Shown here piece by piece: positions 1-11,249 of a stretch of DNA of 64,000 nucleotides. The DNA comes from Oxytricha trifallax. Taxonomy: Eukaryota > Ciliophora > Spirotrichea > Sporadotrichida > Oxytrichidae. The notes below the pieces were generated by a model that saw nothing but the letters and a program-made list of their open reading frames with translations, made no database searches and was not told the DNA's origin. The DNA lies in contig ARYC01002099.1 of NCBI GenBank assembly GCA_000711775.1, positions 34,688 through 98,687 of the forward strand. The letters run 5' to 3'. The translations under genes were made by a program, and so were the position numbers. The first letter of the stretch is position 1; each line of letters opens with the position of its first letter.

Positions 1-329
1 TAAACTAAACTTTCCATAATGCAAGGATTTAGTTAAGAATTTTTATTTATCAAATCAAGGATGACCCGGAAATAATTAGGTTCATGAGCCATTATCACGA
101 TTATACTGCACTTCTGGATAGATAGTATTTTCTATGGAGTGTTTGTCTTTATGGACAGAATTTGTCTCTCAGCTCATAAAAAATGTAAATTGGAAAAGAA
201 ACATTTGAGACACTTCTGAGGAGGAAAAGAAAAAATATTTATAAAAGAAAAATATGTGCAAAAAACATTATCAAGAGAACTATTTTTATCATGTGAGATT
301 ATAATAATTAATCTATTAATTTTAGAGTC
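1..329. other. AT-rich DNA, no gene seen
   Basis: No recognisable gene, RNA or repeat boundary was found here. The stretch is AT-rich with TGA in all frames and looks like germline-limited spacer or a decayed element. Confidence 0.4.
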
Positions 330-575
330 GAAGGGAAAGGGTCTATAAATGCTAAAGCAGAAATCTCAATCTCGTAATAAGAGGGAAAAATGAGAGCATC
401 ACGATGTAACTATTGATATTCACGAATTCAAGGAGAAAATACTTCCTAACAGAGCATCTGAAGATTTAATCATGGCTCAAGAATCATAGAAAATTCAGGC
501 AACTGAATAGGAATTTATCAAGCGATAAAGGATTCTTTATTATCAATTTGCATGTTACATAGTTATTACTTAATT
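330..575 (+). pseudogene. Coding-like fragment, unknown protein
   Basis: A frame with TAA/TAG read as Gln runs through here and gives a hydrophilic, Glu/Lys/Gln-rich stretch (for example DIHEFKEKILPNRASED, then QKIQATEQEFIKRQ) that could be part of a coiled coil. One TGA lies in frame near 390, just before the best part. The upstream edge has a TTTTAG that could be a 3' splice site. I do not recognise the protein. It may be a macronuclear-destined segment, an old gene or chance: A-rich DNA with one stop codon easily gives such frames. Confidence 0.3.
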
Positions 576-632
576 AAACTTTTTTTTTTCTTTGTTTATT
601 ATATGTGTAGATTTATTATAAGTCTCACTTTG

Positions 633-1250
633 TCAGTTCTTATATTTAAAATGTCTTTTTTTTATTTTTAAGTGTTCTGCCTAATTCAAGAAGAAACTCC
701 TTAAGTTAATAATTTTCTTATATTTTTCCTTTATCATTGAAAGAATTTCTTCTATGCAATGAAGCTCTGGTGAATATGGGGCATTGAAAATGCAATTACG
801 GTTTTGCATTTTTATCTATTCTTGGATTATCTTGGCTTGGTGGAATCTCAAGTTTTCCCAAAATATGACTACTTTTACTTGTTCATTCATAAGACAAAGA
901 CTCTATCATAATCTTGGTATCTACCATTTTCATAAATTTATTTAAATCTGGTATGGTAGCCTTCAGGCTCTTGCTCCATTCTAATAGCTACTGTAGCTGG
1001 CATTGCTGCATTCAGTTATAAGCCTTCTTTTTTTGACTCCTGTTTTCCCCTAGACTTGCCCAGGAATGAAGCTGAACTTATTATGGTATAAACATCACCT
1101 CATCGGCATAAATTATATTTTTGTTTTCATTAACTGCCTCCATAAGTTTGATGACATTCTAGTTTATATAGTCTAATGCAGTCTAATCTAAAATTAATAA
1201 GCCAATATGTTGTTCTCATTAATTTATACCTTATTTGATGTTTTATAAGA
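633..1250 (-). pseudogene. Decayed Tc1/IS630-type DDE transposase
   Basis: Read on the minus strand with TAA/TAG as Gln, this region shows the catalytic core of a Tc1/mariner/IS630-type transposase. Visible parts in order are IIYADEVMF (first catalytic Asp), FWENLRFHQAK (second position, Asp replaced by Glu) and NAPYSPELHCIEE (third, Glu intact). Exactly 34 residues separate the second and third positions, as in the TBE transposase of this window, but the sequence is clearly different from it. The core is broken by at least one frameshift between the first and second motifs. Related decayed N-terminal sequence may continue to about 1640. The frame ends at a TGA at 633-635. No terminal repeats were identified, so the element's limits are unknown. 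Confidence 0.78.
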
Positions 1251-1640
1251 GTGCTAAAGCTGAAAGGACGAAATAGAGAGCTCAGGATACCTTCGATTAA
1301 AAAAAATAGTTTTCTAATAAGTGAATAGGCTTTCCAGTCACCTTTTTAGATTCTCTTCTCTTACTAAATATTCTATGTACTCTTAAGATATTTCCTTTTT
1401 ATCATATCTTAGATGAGCAGGACTCTAGCACTTCTATTTAAAATTTGAGCAACCATTCTTGATAAATTTTACTGGAACTTTCTAAAATTTTGAAATTGTG
1501 AGAGTATAGTGTTAATATCAACCTAGGTTTTTTAATGGCTCGACTCACCCATACTAAACAAGAGAGCATAACTTGCCATCTTGTTCCTATAACTAGTATT
1601 CGCTATAACTTTCAGTTTATCTTGGGGCTTTAATTATAGT

Positions 1641-2486
1641 AATTTTTTAATTATATATTTCTTATTACCAACCACGAACACAAGGAATCCCAAGAATTTA
1701 TTATAAATTAAGAGAGAAGGAGATGAAGATGACTAAAGCGAAACTACTTTATCATGAATTTGAAGATATTGTATTGCCACTATTAAACAAGTTTATCAAT
1801 CAAAGCAATGCTAAAATGCTTGAAATCACAATTAAGTTTATATTTTCATTTCGAAATGAAAGTTATTGTTGAGTTGCCGAAAGAAACAAGGCAAAGATAT
1901 TGATTTATCATGAGAAAATGAAATTCTAATGCTTATCTAATAGCCCAACAATAATCTTAAAATTATAAAAACATCACCTTTGTATTATTAAATATAAACT
2001 TTAGAAGAGGAATTAGTGTCCTTACTTTAAAAATTATTAATAAATTACCAAAGTTTTTAATGCCTTGCTATACGTTACTATTCTAAATGAATGATAATAA
2101 AAATAAGTTACGACCTAGAATTAATAATGATAATTTCCAGATAAAAATGCAATTGAAAGAAAAAATATCATGATATGTCATTATGATTTTTAAGATTTAT
2201 CAATGAAATATTAGGTAGTATAAATATAAACTATATTTTGTTTGTAACATTATTCATTTAAAATAAGCTTTAAATTAATGACAAAAAAATTTTGTTGTTA
2301 TTAATCTATAAATTAGAATATCATTGAATGAAACCAACAGTTGAAGAGGTAAATTAAATTTTTAATTGGTAAGTGAAGTCACTTATCAGTCAGGCTTGTT
2401 AAATAATTTTATAGTTTAATATTAAAACACATCGATTAATCTAAATCTCAATGAAGGAATCAGAGGGTCTCCAATAGCCTTGCTAA
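1641..2486. other. AT-rich spacer
   Basis: No gene or repeat could be supported between the transposase relic and the inverted-repeat element that begins at 2489. A GA-rich patch at 1700-1790 is the least AT-rich part but gives no recognisable protein. Confidence 0.35.
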
Positions 2487-2639
2487 TATTAATAAAATAG
2501 ATAATATTAGGAAATTTAAGAAATACAATGATATCTTTATTAATTATGTAATTATAACTGGCACTAATTTGTTAATCTTTTAATTATAATTTAATTCAGT
2601 GCACTTTAAATTTAAAATCTAATAATAAATGATTATGAC

Positions 2640-2762
2640 CAATTTATACATTGTACATTGTACAGTTTGGAAATTAGTTTTTTATTTATTAAGGCGTACC
2701 TATTTAATTGTACATTGTACAGTTTCAGAATTAGTTTTTTTTGGAGATAGATTGTACAGATT
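2640..2762. repeat. Iteron-like TGTACATTGTACAG repeats
   Basis: Within the left arm of Rep element 1 the self-complementary motif TGTACATTGTACAGTTT occurs twice about 50 bp apart, each followed by an A/T run containing TTAGTTTTTT. A partial third copy (TTGTACAG) follows. The right arm has the inverted counterparts at about 4710-4835. Repeats of this kind beside a Rep gene are typical binding sites (iterons) for replication initiators. That role is inferred, not shown. Confidence 0.5.
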
Positions 2763-2820
2763 TAAAGTAAGTGAATTAGTATAATAACAATTTAATTGCT
2801 GTTAGAGTTCAGATAAGTAC

Positions 2821-4660
2821 TCAAAAACTATCATCTCCTTTAGCTTCATCTTACAGCTGTGGACTCTGCTTACTTTCTTGTACTGCCTGGTGTGCATTCT
2901 CTATGATTGTCTCCTCGTCCTATAGTAACAAAGTGTCCCCATCTTCCTTCAATCTCCTCTTAAAGTACATTGCCAGCTCCACCTCGTTAAAGGGGAACTT
3001 CTCATCAGATCTGAGCATCCTCTCGGTAAACTCCACTTTCAGCATCCTGGTCTCAAATGACTTTCTATCTAGAGCGCTCATATTGTCAAACGGTAGTTGT
3101 TTAGAAATAGCTATCACTTGGCACTTCTTGAAATCTGATTACGGGATTTTGGTATTTAAGGTTGACTGGGTACCTCTCACCCTCAAAATAGGTCTTGAAA
3201 TCGTCAATCCTTTCCCCGCTTTAGAATAGGTCTCTCTTAATCTCATCCATAATCACGATCTAAGGTTCAGAGTGCGGCTTGCTGGAATCGATACAGAATG
3301 TCTAGTTCAATATTTTGAAGTCTTCAGTGATAAAGATCTTTCTTAGGAGCTTTGCTATTGTAGTCTTCCCTGTGTTGGGCTCTCCATATAGCCGTACGAC
3401 ATTTACTTTATCTGGGCATTTTCTAAAGATAACTTTGTAGATCTTGTCGACAGCATCAAAGTACAGCATTTCTTCAAGATTACTGTTGTTGAGATGAGTT
3501 AAGTGTGGTGACCTGGTGTCAGATCTCTCCAAAAAGTTAGCGAGAGATAACAACTTAGTAAATTATGGCTCTAGCCTGGGGAGAATTTTCTATTCGTAAC
3601 CCTAGAGAATAACCAACTTTTTGTTATTCTGTATTATCTACTCCCAGACATCATCGTTATCCTAATACATTCTGTACATATCTTGAACCCCGCTTATCAT
3701 TTTGGCTCTGGAAAGCTGCTTAAAATTATTAGTGATGTTACTTGAAGACTCTGACGATGCATTTGAAGAGAACCTTCTACTTCCTTAATATGATCACTAA
3801 ATTTTTGCGAATGCCTGGAAATCTTAGAAATAGCCTGGATAACCACATTGAAGTTTTAGTTATTCATTATTGTAGGAATACATTTAAATTTGGAAAATTA
3901 ATTTAAAATAAATAAATATTAAATCAAAATCGTGGCAGTTAAAGTTGGCCAATTTAAACGATCTTGGGCTCATTCGATAGAGAATTCAAAATTAGCTGGA
4001 CTTTACTATTGGCGGTACTATTTTATCGCATCATTCAAGCGAGATAACTCGACTTTAATTTAACGCCTTTAAATTCATTAAATTATACCCCTACATTAAA
4101 GTCGAGTTATCTCGCTTGAATGATGCGATAAAATAGTACCGCCAATAGTAAAGTCCAGCTAATTTTGAATTCCCTATCGAATGAGCCCAAGATCGTTTAA
4201 ATTGGCCAACTTTAACTGCCACGATTTTGATTTAATATTTATTTATTTTAAATTAATTTTCCAAATTCAAATGTATTCCTACAATATTAGCAAGCAGTCT
4301 TGTTCAATTTCTTGTAAAAAGGTAATCTGTCCCGGTAAAGTATTCTTGCAGAGGCCCAGTCCATCTTTCTTGCACTGTATTAGTAAGTACTATCTTGCGG
4401 GTTATGAGACCGCACAGCGAAAGATAAGTGAATGGCAAAACCGCGGAGTCAACTTGGACATCTCCTACTCTACGTATCGGTGAACCTGCTGCTCGTCCTC
4501 AGTGTTGATCTCAAAAACAAACATGCGCCGTTCGTTAGTTTTAATCTCCTCCTATTCTGAAAATTCTGAAAGTAATTTTTCCATCGCTCTGGTAATCTTA
4601 TTTTGTTCTAATGCATTCGTGAATCTGCTTTTTAAAACCTCTCTGTGTCCTTCATTTAAG
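2821..4660 (-). pseudogene. Rep-like SF3 helicase, split by fold-back
   Basis: Minus-strand gene with the superfamily 3 helicase core of Rep-type replication initiators (CRESS-DNA viruses, related plasmids and integrated relics). In order: a ~130-residue N-terminal region (4660-4287) without a clear HUH nuclease motif; then the 415-bp fold-back insertion; a helical linker; Walker A LYGEPNTGKTTIAKLL near 3380; Walker B PQIVIMDEI near 3245; motif C region CQVIAISKQLPF near 3110; and a conserved FPF...MYFKRRL block. It ends with TGA at 2821-2823. At least two or three frameshifts are present besides the insertion, so it is a pseudogene. TAA/TAG codons must be read as Gln throughout. Two relatives lie at 20691-21557 and 47476-47975. 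Confidence 0.8.
3870..4284. mobile_element. Fold-back element copy 1 (415 bp)
   Basis: Nearly the whole element is one imperfect palindrome: two arms of about 190-200 bp around a short A/T-rich loop near 4060-4090. Its ends TTGTAGGAATACATTT and the inverted copy adjoin TA at 3868-3869 and 4285-4286, consistent with a TA target duplication. It sits inside the N-terminal part of the Rep-like helicase gene. Related copies are at 13979-14393, 46714-47135 and in the arms of the unit at 36657-41221. No coding capacity is seen, so it depends on another element's enzyme. Confidence 0.9.
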
Positions 4661-4992
4661 TATTTAAATCATTACTTTATTTATTATAGATTTAATTATA
4701 CTAATTCACTTACTTTAAATCTGTACAATCTATCTCCAAAAAAAACTAATTCTGAAACTGTACAATGTACAATTAAATAGGTACGCCTTAATAAATAAAA
4801 AACTAATTTCCAAACTGTACAATGTACAATGTATAAATTGGTCATAATCATTTATTATTAGATTTTAAATTTAAAGTGCACTGAATTAAATTATAATAAA
4901 AGATTAACAAATTAGTGCCAGTTATAATTACATAATTAATAAAGATATCATTGTATTTCTTAAATTTCCTAATATTATCTATTTTATTAATA

Positions 4993-7166
4993 TTAGTCTT
5001 GTTATGACAAAGTTTAACCCATAAAATCGATCACTTGAATATGGGACACATTGGATGGGTCCAGGTATTATTTCTTGAGTCGTCAAGATGTTATGAGATG
5101 GTTTCATTGTAAATTATTAGCTTTCAATTTTCAAGTTTTAAATTAAAAAACTTAAGATAAGTTCCTCTATAAAGTTATTGGGGCGCAAATAGTATCTAGT
5201 AGAAATGATTAAGCCATTAGAAAAAGTTGGAAGTTGAGTTTTCTCTCGCACTAAAGAGGTTTTGTGACAGCGAAGAATAAAATGAATAAGTAAGGACTGA
5301 GACAAAAATATTGGTTTTTATTTGAGATTTTTACTGTTGTACACGCTATGCTTGTTACTACTAATTTTTAAAAAATTTATTTTAATCCGTATTAAATATA
5401 GATAAGATAATTTTTTAGATATTAATCATCATCCATCCTAATCATAGATAACATCTTTATCTATCTTTGATAGCTTTTTTTGTGATTTGAATTTTTTATC
5501 ACATCAATTAAGTTATAATGATAAATATACTCAGCACTCTTAAAAATAGGCTCACAGATTTTCATCTTTAATAACTGAGATTGTAAATATGATTCCCAAA
5601 AATCCCTTTAAAAAAATCTGTATTTTTTGTGGAATTTTATTTTATAAATAAACTTTTCTCAGAATTTTTGCTGTTAATGAATAATGAGGTCTACATACCT
5701 AAAGCCATATGACACAGTTTCGGATATAAAAATAATATTTAAGTTTTGTGATGAAATGGTGTCTTATATAATTCAAAAAATTTCTTAAATCATTTATTGA
5801 CTTGCCTACATACCATTTACGTTCATTTAAATATAATTAAATGACTTAATTCTAATTCAATATAGAAATCTACGATAACCTTTTCATACTAATTCCTATC
5901 TACTGATTTTAATTGAAATCATTTAAGCATATGATTTGAATTTAATTTAAAAATTTAAATCATTTTAATGATTACTTTTGTTATAGATAATTGTCATAAA
6001 GGGTTAATGGCTAAACAATTGCCAATACAACTAATATCTTTAATTCTTATCTTTAATAGTAAGTCAGCAAAATATATGTTTGATAAAAGGTCTAATTTAA
6101 TTGTTAAAAAAATGATTATTAAAATATGATAAGATAGAAATTTTGTCTGTTAGTGCCAAAAAAGACATAAATATTAATTATTAAAAAAAATTATAAAATA
6201 GTAAAATTTTATCACAAATTTAAATAATTTCCTTTATAATTAATATTTATTATTTTTTTAATCTCATAATAGTTTGTCTCTTTCTGGCTATCGTTGGTAC
6301 TAAAGCTTATCTAATCTTTGCTGATTCTACTATAAGTATATTTTTATTAGATTAATCATAATTATAGCTTTAACTACCTTAGCCTATTTGTAATGTAAAT
6401 AAAAAAGATTAATCTTTAAATACAATTATTTTTTTAAATTGGTGTCTTTATTGCTTTACCATTATTTATTTAATTTAAGTAATATTAATGATGCTAAATT
6501 CAATATCTTTGTGTAGTTCTTATTATAGATTTGTAAACGAAATTTAATATATTTTTATTATGGCTTTAGAAATATCCTAGTTTATCTGAAAAAAAATCAA
6601 TTTTTATTAAAACTTCTCATCAAGAACAATATCTTTCTCTTCCTATGTTTCATTATTATAATAAAAATAAGTGAAACTTATAGCATCGAGATCTAGATCC
6701 TCTACTTTTATTTTGACTTTAAACTCTCCAATAATTGACTTAGATGCAAGCTTAAATCTTAAAAACATGGCATCGTATAAACTTGGCTGCTGAAGTTACA
6801 GATTAAATCAGATTGGCAGTTGTGCTTGGGTTGTTCAAACCAAAAATTGTAAATTAAGATTAAATTTAAATTTATACAATTTATGCCTTTATTGTTGAAT
6901 TTTAAATTGTTAAAATTGCTAAGTTATTTAAATTTTATTCAATTTTGAAGTATTTTAAGACGACATTTCATCGTGTCTTAAAATTGCTGTATTAAAAGAT
7001 CTTTATCATAGTTGATGTCGGATAATCATAAGCAAATTCTAATCGGGAAAGCAAAATATCTGCATTCTCGCTATTGTGAATTATAAAATAAGATTTTGTT
7101 TTTATCACTAAAGCATTAGATCTATTACATTAAGGTAATCTAAACTTAATTGTTTTTGTTGAATAT
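4993..7166. other. AT-rich spacer
   Basis: About 2.2 kb of very AT-rich DNA in which I see no gene or element. A short hairpin built on TTTTAAGACGACATTTC and its inverse lies near 6955-6990. The unit is probably germline-limited. Confidence 0.4.
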
Positions 7167-7299
7167 TATTGTTAAAATAGAAATGAATCGGGGAAGTTAG
7201 ATAAATTAAATCAAAATTAGTATTCAAATATATCTAACTCCCACTAATTAGAAAGGCTTGAAGATGAAATTAGGTTCCTGTTCTTTGAATGTTATCGGT

Positions 7300-7800
7300 G
7301 AGAATGATTTCATTCATAGTCAATCTTATCTGTAATGATGCTTCCAGCGCTTGAACCAGTAAGTTAAAGATATCGGAAGATAGTTCTTGATGCTGGGTAT
7401 GATGGCTAATACCTATAAGCCTCGTAATATATTACTCCAGTATCTTGGAATACTGCAATACCTGCAATTAATTCGTAATTGTCGTGTTCAATAAATGGCA
7501 TCATTTCAGCGATGGTCTAGTTCTGACAAAGCATCTGCAGGAATTGCGTCCATAATTTGTAAATAACGATGTTCCAATTGTTTGTTCTATGAGAATAGTA
7601 TGGGAATTATGCCAGAATGGCGATGCTACTAGTTGCAGATGGAGTAGCAAATCATATTTCTTTATGAATCAATGTAGTAAGCCACCGTCTTGGCATTATA
7701 AAAGCTGATTGATTTACTTTACAAAAAGCTATCGTTTGTATCGTGTACTTCAAAAGAAACATTGTAACAATGCGGCGTAATCAGAGAAGACTGTATTCCA
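7300..7800 (-). pseudogene. Unrecognised cargo protein
   Basis: On the minus strand, with TAA/TAG as Gln, two overlapping open stretches join across one frameshift near 7510 into about 165 residues. Readable parts include FEVHDTNDSFLQ, FYNAKTVAYYID, LQIMDAIPADALSE and, after the shift, ELIAGIAVFQDTGVIYYEAY. The composition is that of a folded soluble protein and unlike the surrounding AT-rich DNA. I do not recognise the family. The location inside a terminal-repeat element with the same ends as a Rep-helicase element suggests a cargo or partner protein of that element type, but this is inference. Confidence 0.5.
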
Positions 7801-7954
7801 GTCATTGTCACACCTAATGTTTTTAATAATATACTTTATTTATAAAAACTATTTGATCAAAAAAATTACCTCATCCAAATACTCAAATGGTAAAATTTCA
7901 GATTTGTAATATATGATTAAAATTTGTCATATATATTAAATCAAGATAAATTGA

Positions 7955-8005
7955 TAAAATATCGAGGTCAAATGATCAAAATATCGAGGTCAAATGATTA
8001 AGTGG
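7955..8005 (+). repeat. Tandem GAGGTCAAATGAT repeats
   Basis: A ~21-bp unit containing ATATCGAGGTCAAATGAT occurs twice in tandem, followed by a GTGGTCAAAT variant and, about 40 bp on, GAGGTCAAGTGCGGTCAAAT. These repeats lie at the upstream side of the cargo gene and could be protein-binding sites comparable to the repeats in the Rep elements. Confidence 0.5.
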
Positions 8006-8252
8006 TCAAATCCGTGTATTTTACCCTATAACACAAAATTATCAGAGGTCAAGTGCGGTCAAATCACATATTTTAAAGAAATCAATGGAGGAATGTTAGT
8101 CATATACGGTTAAAACCTAAAAACATAACGGTAAGTATCAGGAACCTAATTTCATCTTCAAGCCTTTCTAATTAGTGGCATTTAGATATATTTGAATACT
8201 AATTTTGATTTATTTTATCTAATTTCCCCGATACATTTCTGTTTTAATAATA

Positions 8253-9950
8253 ATATGAAGTATTAAAAATTCAAAGTTATTTGAAGCTAAAAAAATTTGC
8301 TTTTTATTGATATCTTAATGGTTAAAAATTAAACTGAGATTTTTTGTCTTATACCCTTTTTAAAATAGCTAACAATCATACTCCTCTTGACTCTTTATAC
8401 ATTAATAAAGAGATATAATTAATAATATTTAAGCTTTAACACTCGTTTTTACTCTACTATCATTTAAATATTTATCTTTTATAAATTTAATTAGTTAGAG
8501 TATTTTAATGTCAATTTTTACTTAGAAAGAAACCTCATTTAGTATCAATTTTAAAATATAAAGTTGTAATGATATTTTATATTGTAAAGCAATTTATCTT
8601 TTTTTATTTAAATTATTTTATAGAATCATAAACTTTATAATATAAAATAAATTATAACCAATAACTTTTTATTATCAGAGTTATCTTAGATATTCCTTAA
8701 TTATTTCATTTTTTATTATTATTTGAAAATTAATAGCAAATGTATAATTAGTGGTTATTATTTATTTTCAATATTTTCAATATTTTTAACACTTTATTGG
8801 TTAAAACTGATAATTTTATTTAAACGTTATTTTATTAAGAGTTTTTTTCAGGAAAAGAGGCAATTTTTAGTCCAGTTAGTTTACTATTTAAGAAGAAAAT
8901 GCTTTTGCTGTTATGTTTTGTCTTTCCTTGGAACCTGTTATTGCATTTGCAAGAACTCAAGCTCTTGAAGAAGTGAAATCTTATGTATGATGGGTCTGAT
9001 AGAATAATTTTTATAAGAGGAGTAGATGAATAGCCATTTAGACAGTTATAATAATATTTTAGTATTTTATTATAAGAAGTTGCGTAAGTATAGAATAAAC
9101 TCTTAACTGGTAAATTATGAGCTAACTATAACAAGATTATATTTGTGACTTCCAGACTTATGAATATTAACAGATGATAGAAATATAAATTAAATGTTTG
9201 AATGACCATCAATTGAAGCACTAATGATATAATTTGTAGTTAAATTATTATTAGGGCTTGTTTATCTTCGTCCTCTAATGAGGGGAAAATTATATGATTC
9301 TCCGAAATATTCAAATGTAAACACTCCTATTATATTCAATATAGATAATAACAACAGGCATATTTTTGATGATTAATTAACTTCAATAATTAATAGAATA
9401 TGCTAAATTATCAAAATGATGATGTTTTAGTTTTTGAAATGTGTTATTTTTCATTACATATAATATAAATTTGCAAGTCATTATTGTTTAATGATTAATT
9501 TATTACTTAGCTTTTCTTCTATTTAAACATTTTACTCCATTTAAAACAGTTTATAAACCTCTTCATTAATAGTTAAAACGCAAATATATGTATGACTGAA
9601 TTTTTTTTAAATTTTATAGATTTTCGTTTCTAACTTTGATTCAGAGCCCCAAATCTATATATTATCCAGTACTCTTCAAAAATAATTTCTGAAATCTGAA
9701 CTTCCATACTGCGTATAAAATGAATATCAAAATATTAATCCTGCTAACTTAAGATTAACAGCTCCATTATTAACAGTTATAAAGAATTATTGAACTGTAA
9801 TGTAAGAACATAATACCAACAAGAAAAATTGTGTTTATACCGTCTGTATTTTTATCTCCATATATTTTTATTGCTGAATTCAGATTTTAAAGATTATATA
9901 TTTGTAAGAATTATCATAAGCACATAAAATAGATAAAAATATTATTTAAA
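8253..9950. other. AT-rich spacer
   Basis: No gene is supported here. A forward frame at 8723-8968 is mostly hydrophobic residues encoded by T-rich DNA and has no recognisable feature. A stretch near 9275 (AATGAGGGGAAAATTA) faintly resembles the G-rich block of the element ends described elsewhere, but no partner was found. Confidence 0.35.
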
Positions 9951-9954
9951 AGAT

Positions 9955-10325
9955 AAACTTACTGAAGAGGCGTAAAACGAATTAGTGAGCCTAGGAACCA
10001 CTCATAAATTGATCTCATTTAGTAAGTTTCTTATTAAGCATTCGCGAAGGCATATATTTGTTTAATATCTTAAGTGAGTAGAGGAGACAGAGAATAATCA
10101 GTTAATTTAGCTATTGAAGCTATTTATACACTTAATAGTTCCAGATAATATTTCTATTATAATCAAGGTGTTATGTGATAGTCTCCTTGCAAGTTATCAA
10201 TCTGCTAGTGACACGAATGGTATTGAATCTTTAAATTAGTTACCCTTAAGTAAATTTTAAATTATTGTGATCCTTAGCCTTCATGAAGGAATTTACGGGA
10301 TTAATTGGAAGTAATTTAAAATGAA
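9955..10325 (+). pseudogene. Coding-like mosaic, unknown protein
   Basis: This island is less AT-rich than its surroundings. Three successive forward frames read like consecutive pieces of one protein: KLTEEAQNELVSLGTTHK, then GDREQSVNLAIEAIYTLNSS, then KVLCDSLLASYQSASDT followed by LSLHEGIYGINWKQF and a TGA. Two frameshifts would be needed to join them, so if it is a gene it is decayed or cut into segments. I do not recognise the family. No splice sites were established. Confidence 0.3.
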
Positions 10326-10329
10326 CTGA

Positions 10330-11120
10330 AGAACAAGAATTATTGTGAGTACTATAAACAGAAAGTCAGAATTTTTATTGTAAGACTGCTGGTAATTGGG
10401 GAATACTAGCCTCTAATATATAAATTCCCTCTGCAATTAATTAAGTTTTCTGCTGAGTTTTAGTTTATTAGGTCTAATAAACACAATATTTCATTCTGTG
10501 GCATCATACTTGATTTTATTTGTTTGTTTTTAGTGCTGTCATAAAATTAGTTTGTTTATAAATAATTAAATCCAATAGCAGCACTATTTCTAGTTTTTTT
10601 ATTAGCAATCCAATTAAAGTAGAAGTCAGATAGAGTTTCTTATATTGTTTTGTATTTATATTAACTAAAGACAAATTAAATATTCTTAATCTTTTTAAAT
10701 AAGCGAATATAATGTTTTTACTTAAAATTTATTTAGCTTTATAGTCTTTATGGTTTTAGCAAAGGAGTTCGATTAAAGATTAAAATCTATTTGATTGAAT
10801 GCCAAAACTTTCAATAAGTTATGTTTTACACCATAATATTTATTCTTTTTAAAGACAATAAAATTTTATTTTTGTTCTTAATTTACAAAACCAGAAGATG
10901 ATAATGATAATGAAGGAAATATTAATAGAGCAACAGCTGTTAATATTTTATAAAAATATTTAAACAACAAGAGAAGGATTATTAAGTTTGCAAATAATTG
11001 AATTTGGACAAATAATTCTTTTAAAAAAACACAAATTCAGCCTTGAGTTTTGGCTCTTACCTTTACGATTAAACTACATTTAGTAGATTCTTAGACAATT
11101 CAAACTCATTTGGCCAATCT
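10330..11120. other. AT-rich spacer
   Basis: One forward frame runs from about 10325 to 10880 without TGA, but frames of this length are expected by chance in such AT-rich DNA. The product would be an unremarkable hydrophobic sequence. No gene is called. Confidence 0.35.
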
Positions 11121-11249
11121 CCTAATCAAATCCCCAAATCTTAATTAAACGTGTAATGATATTATTTGAAGGGTATACTTGGGGTTAGTGGAGAAAAATC
11201 AGGCTATAACATGTATATAATGAATATTAATGGTCTTTACTCAAAAATT

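Larger units (their letters stand above)
2489..4990. mobile_element. Rep-helicase inverted-repeat element 1
   Basis: A 2.5 kb element flanked by TA on both sides (2487-2488 and 4991-4992) with long terminal inverted repeats of about 300 bp (2489 to ~2790 against ~4680-4990). The ends start TTAATAAAATAG, followed about 12 bases on by AGGAAATTTA, a variant of the termini of the elements at 7169, 46643, 3870 and 36657. The interior carries one large minus-strand gene for a Rep-like SF3 helicase. That gene is split by a 415-bp fold-back element (3870-4284), so the Rep element is the older of the two. The arms contain repeated TGTACATTGTACAG motifs. With only a helicase-type protein visible, how the element moved is unknown. 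Confidence 0.8.
7169..8250. mobile_element. Inverted-repeat element with unknown protein
   Basis: A 1.08 kb element with ~115-bp terminal inverted repeats (7169-7281 and 8137-8250), flanked by TA at 7167-7168 and 8251-8252. The left end TTGTTAAAATAGAAATGAAT followed by CGGGGAAGTTA closely matches the end of the Rep-helicase element at 46643, so they share one terminus type. The interior is richer in G+C than its surroundings and holds a minus-strand reading frame of unknown function. Tandem repeats with the core GAGGTCAAATGAT lie at 7955-8005. Confidence 0.75.

Noticed and set aside
4181..4780. Two plus-strand frames over the fold-back end and Rep element arm
   Set aside because: They are shadows of the minus-strand Rep-like gene and of the inverted repeats.
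9260..9300. Possible additional element end (AATGAGGGGAAAATTA)
   Set aside because: No inverted partner within several kilobases and the outer part of the terminal motif is missing.
10325..10880. A ~185-codon forward frame without TGA giving a hydrophobic, membrane-like sequence
   Set aside because: With only TGA as stop and such high A+T, many frames of this length are expected by chance in 64 kb. It has no motif and no compositional shift.
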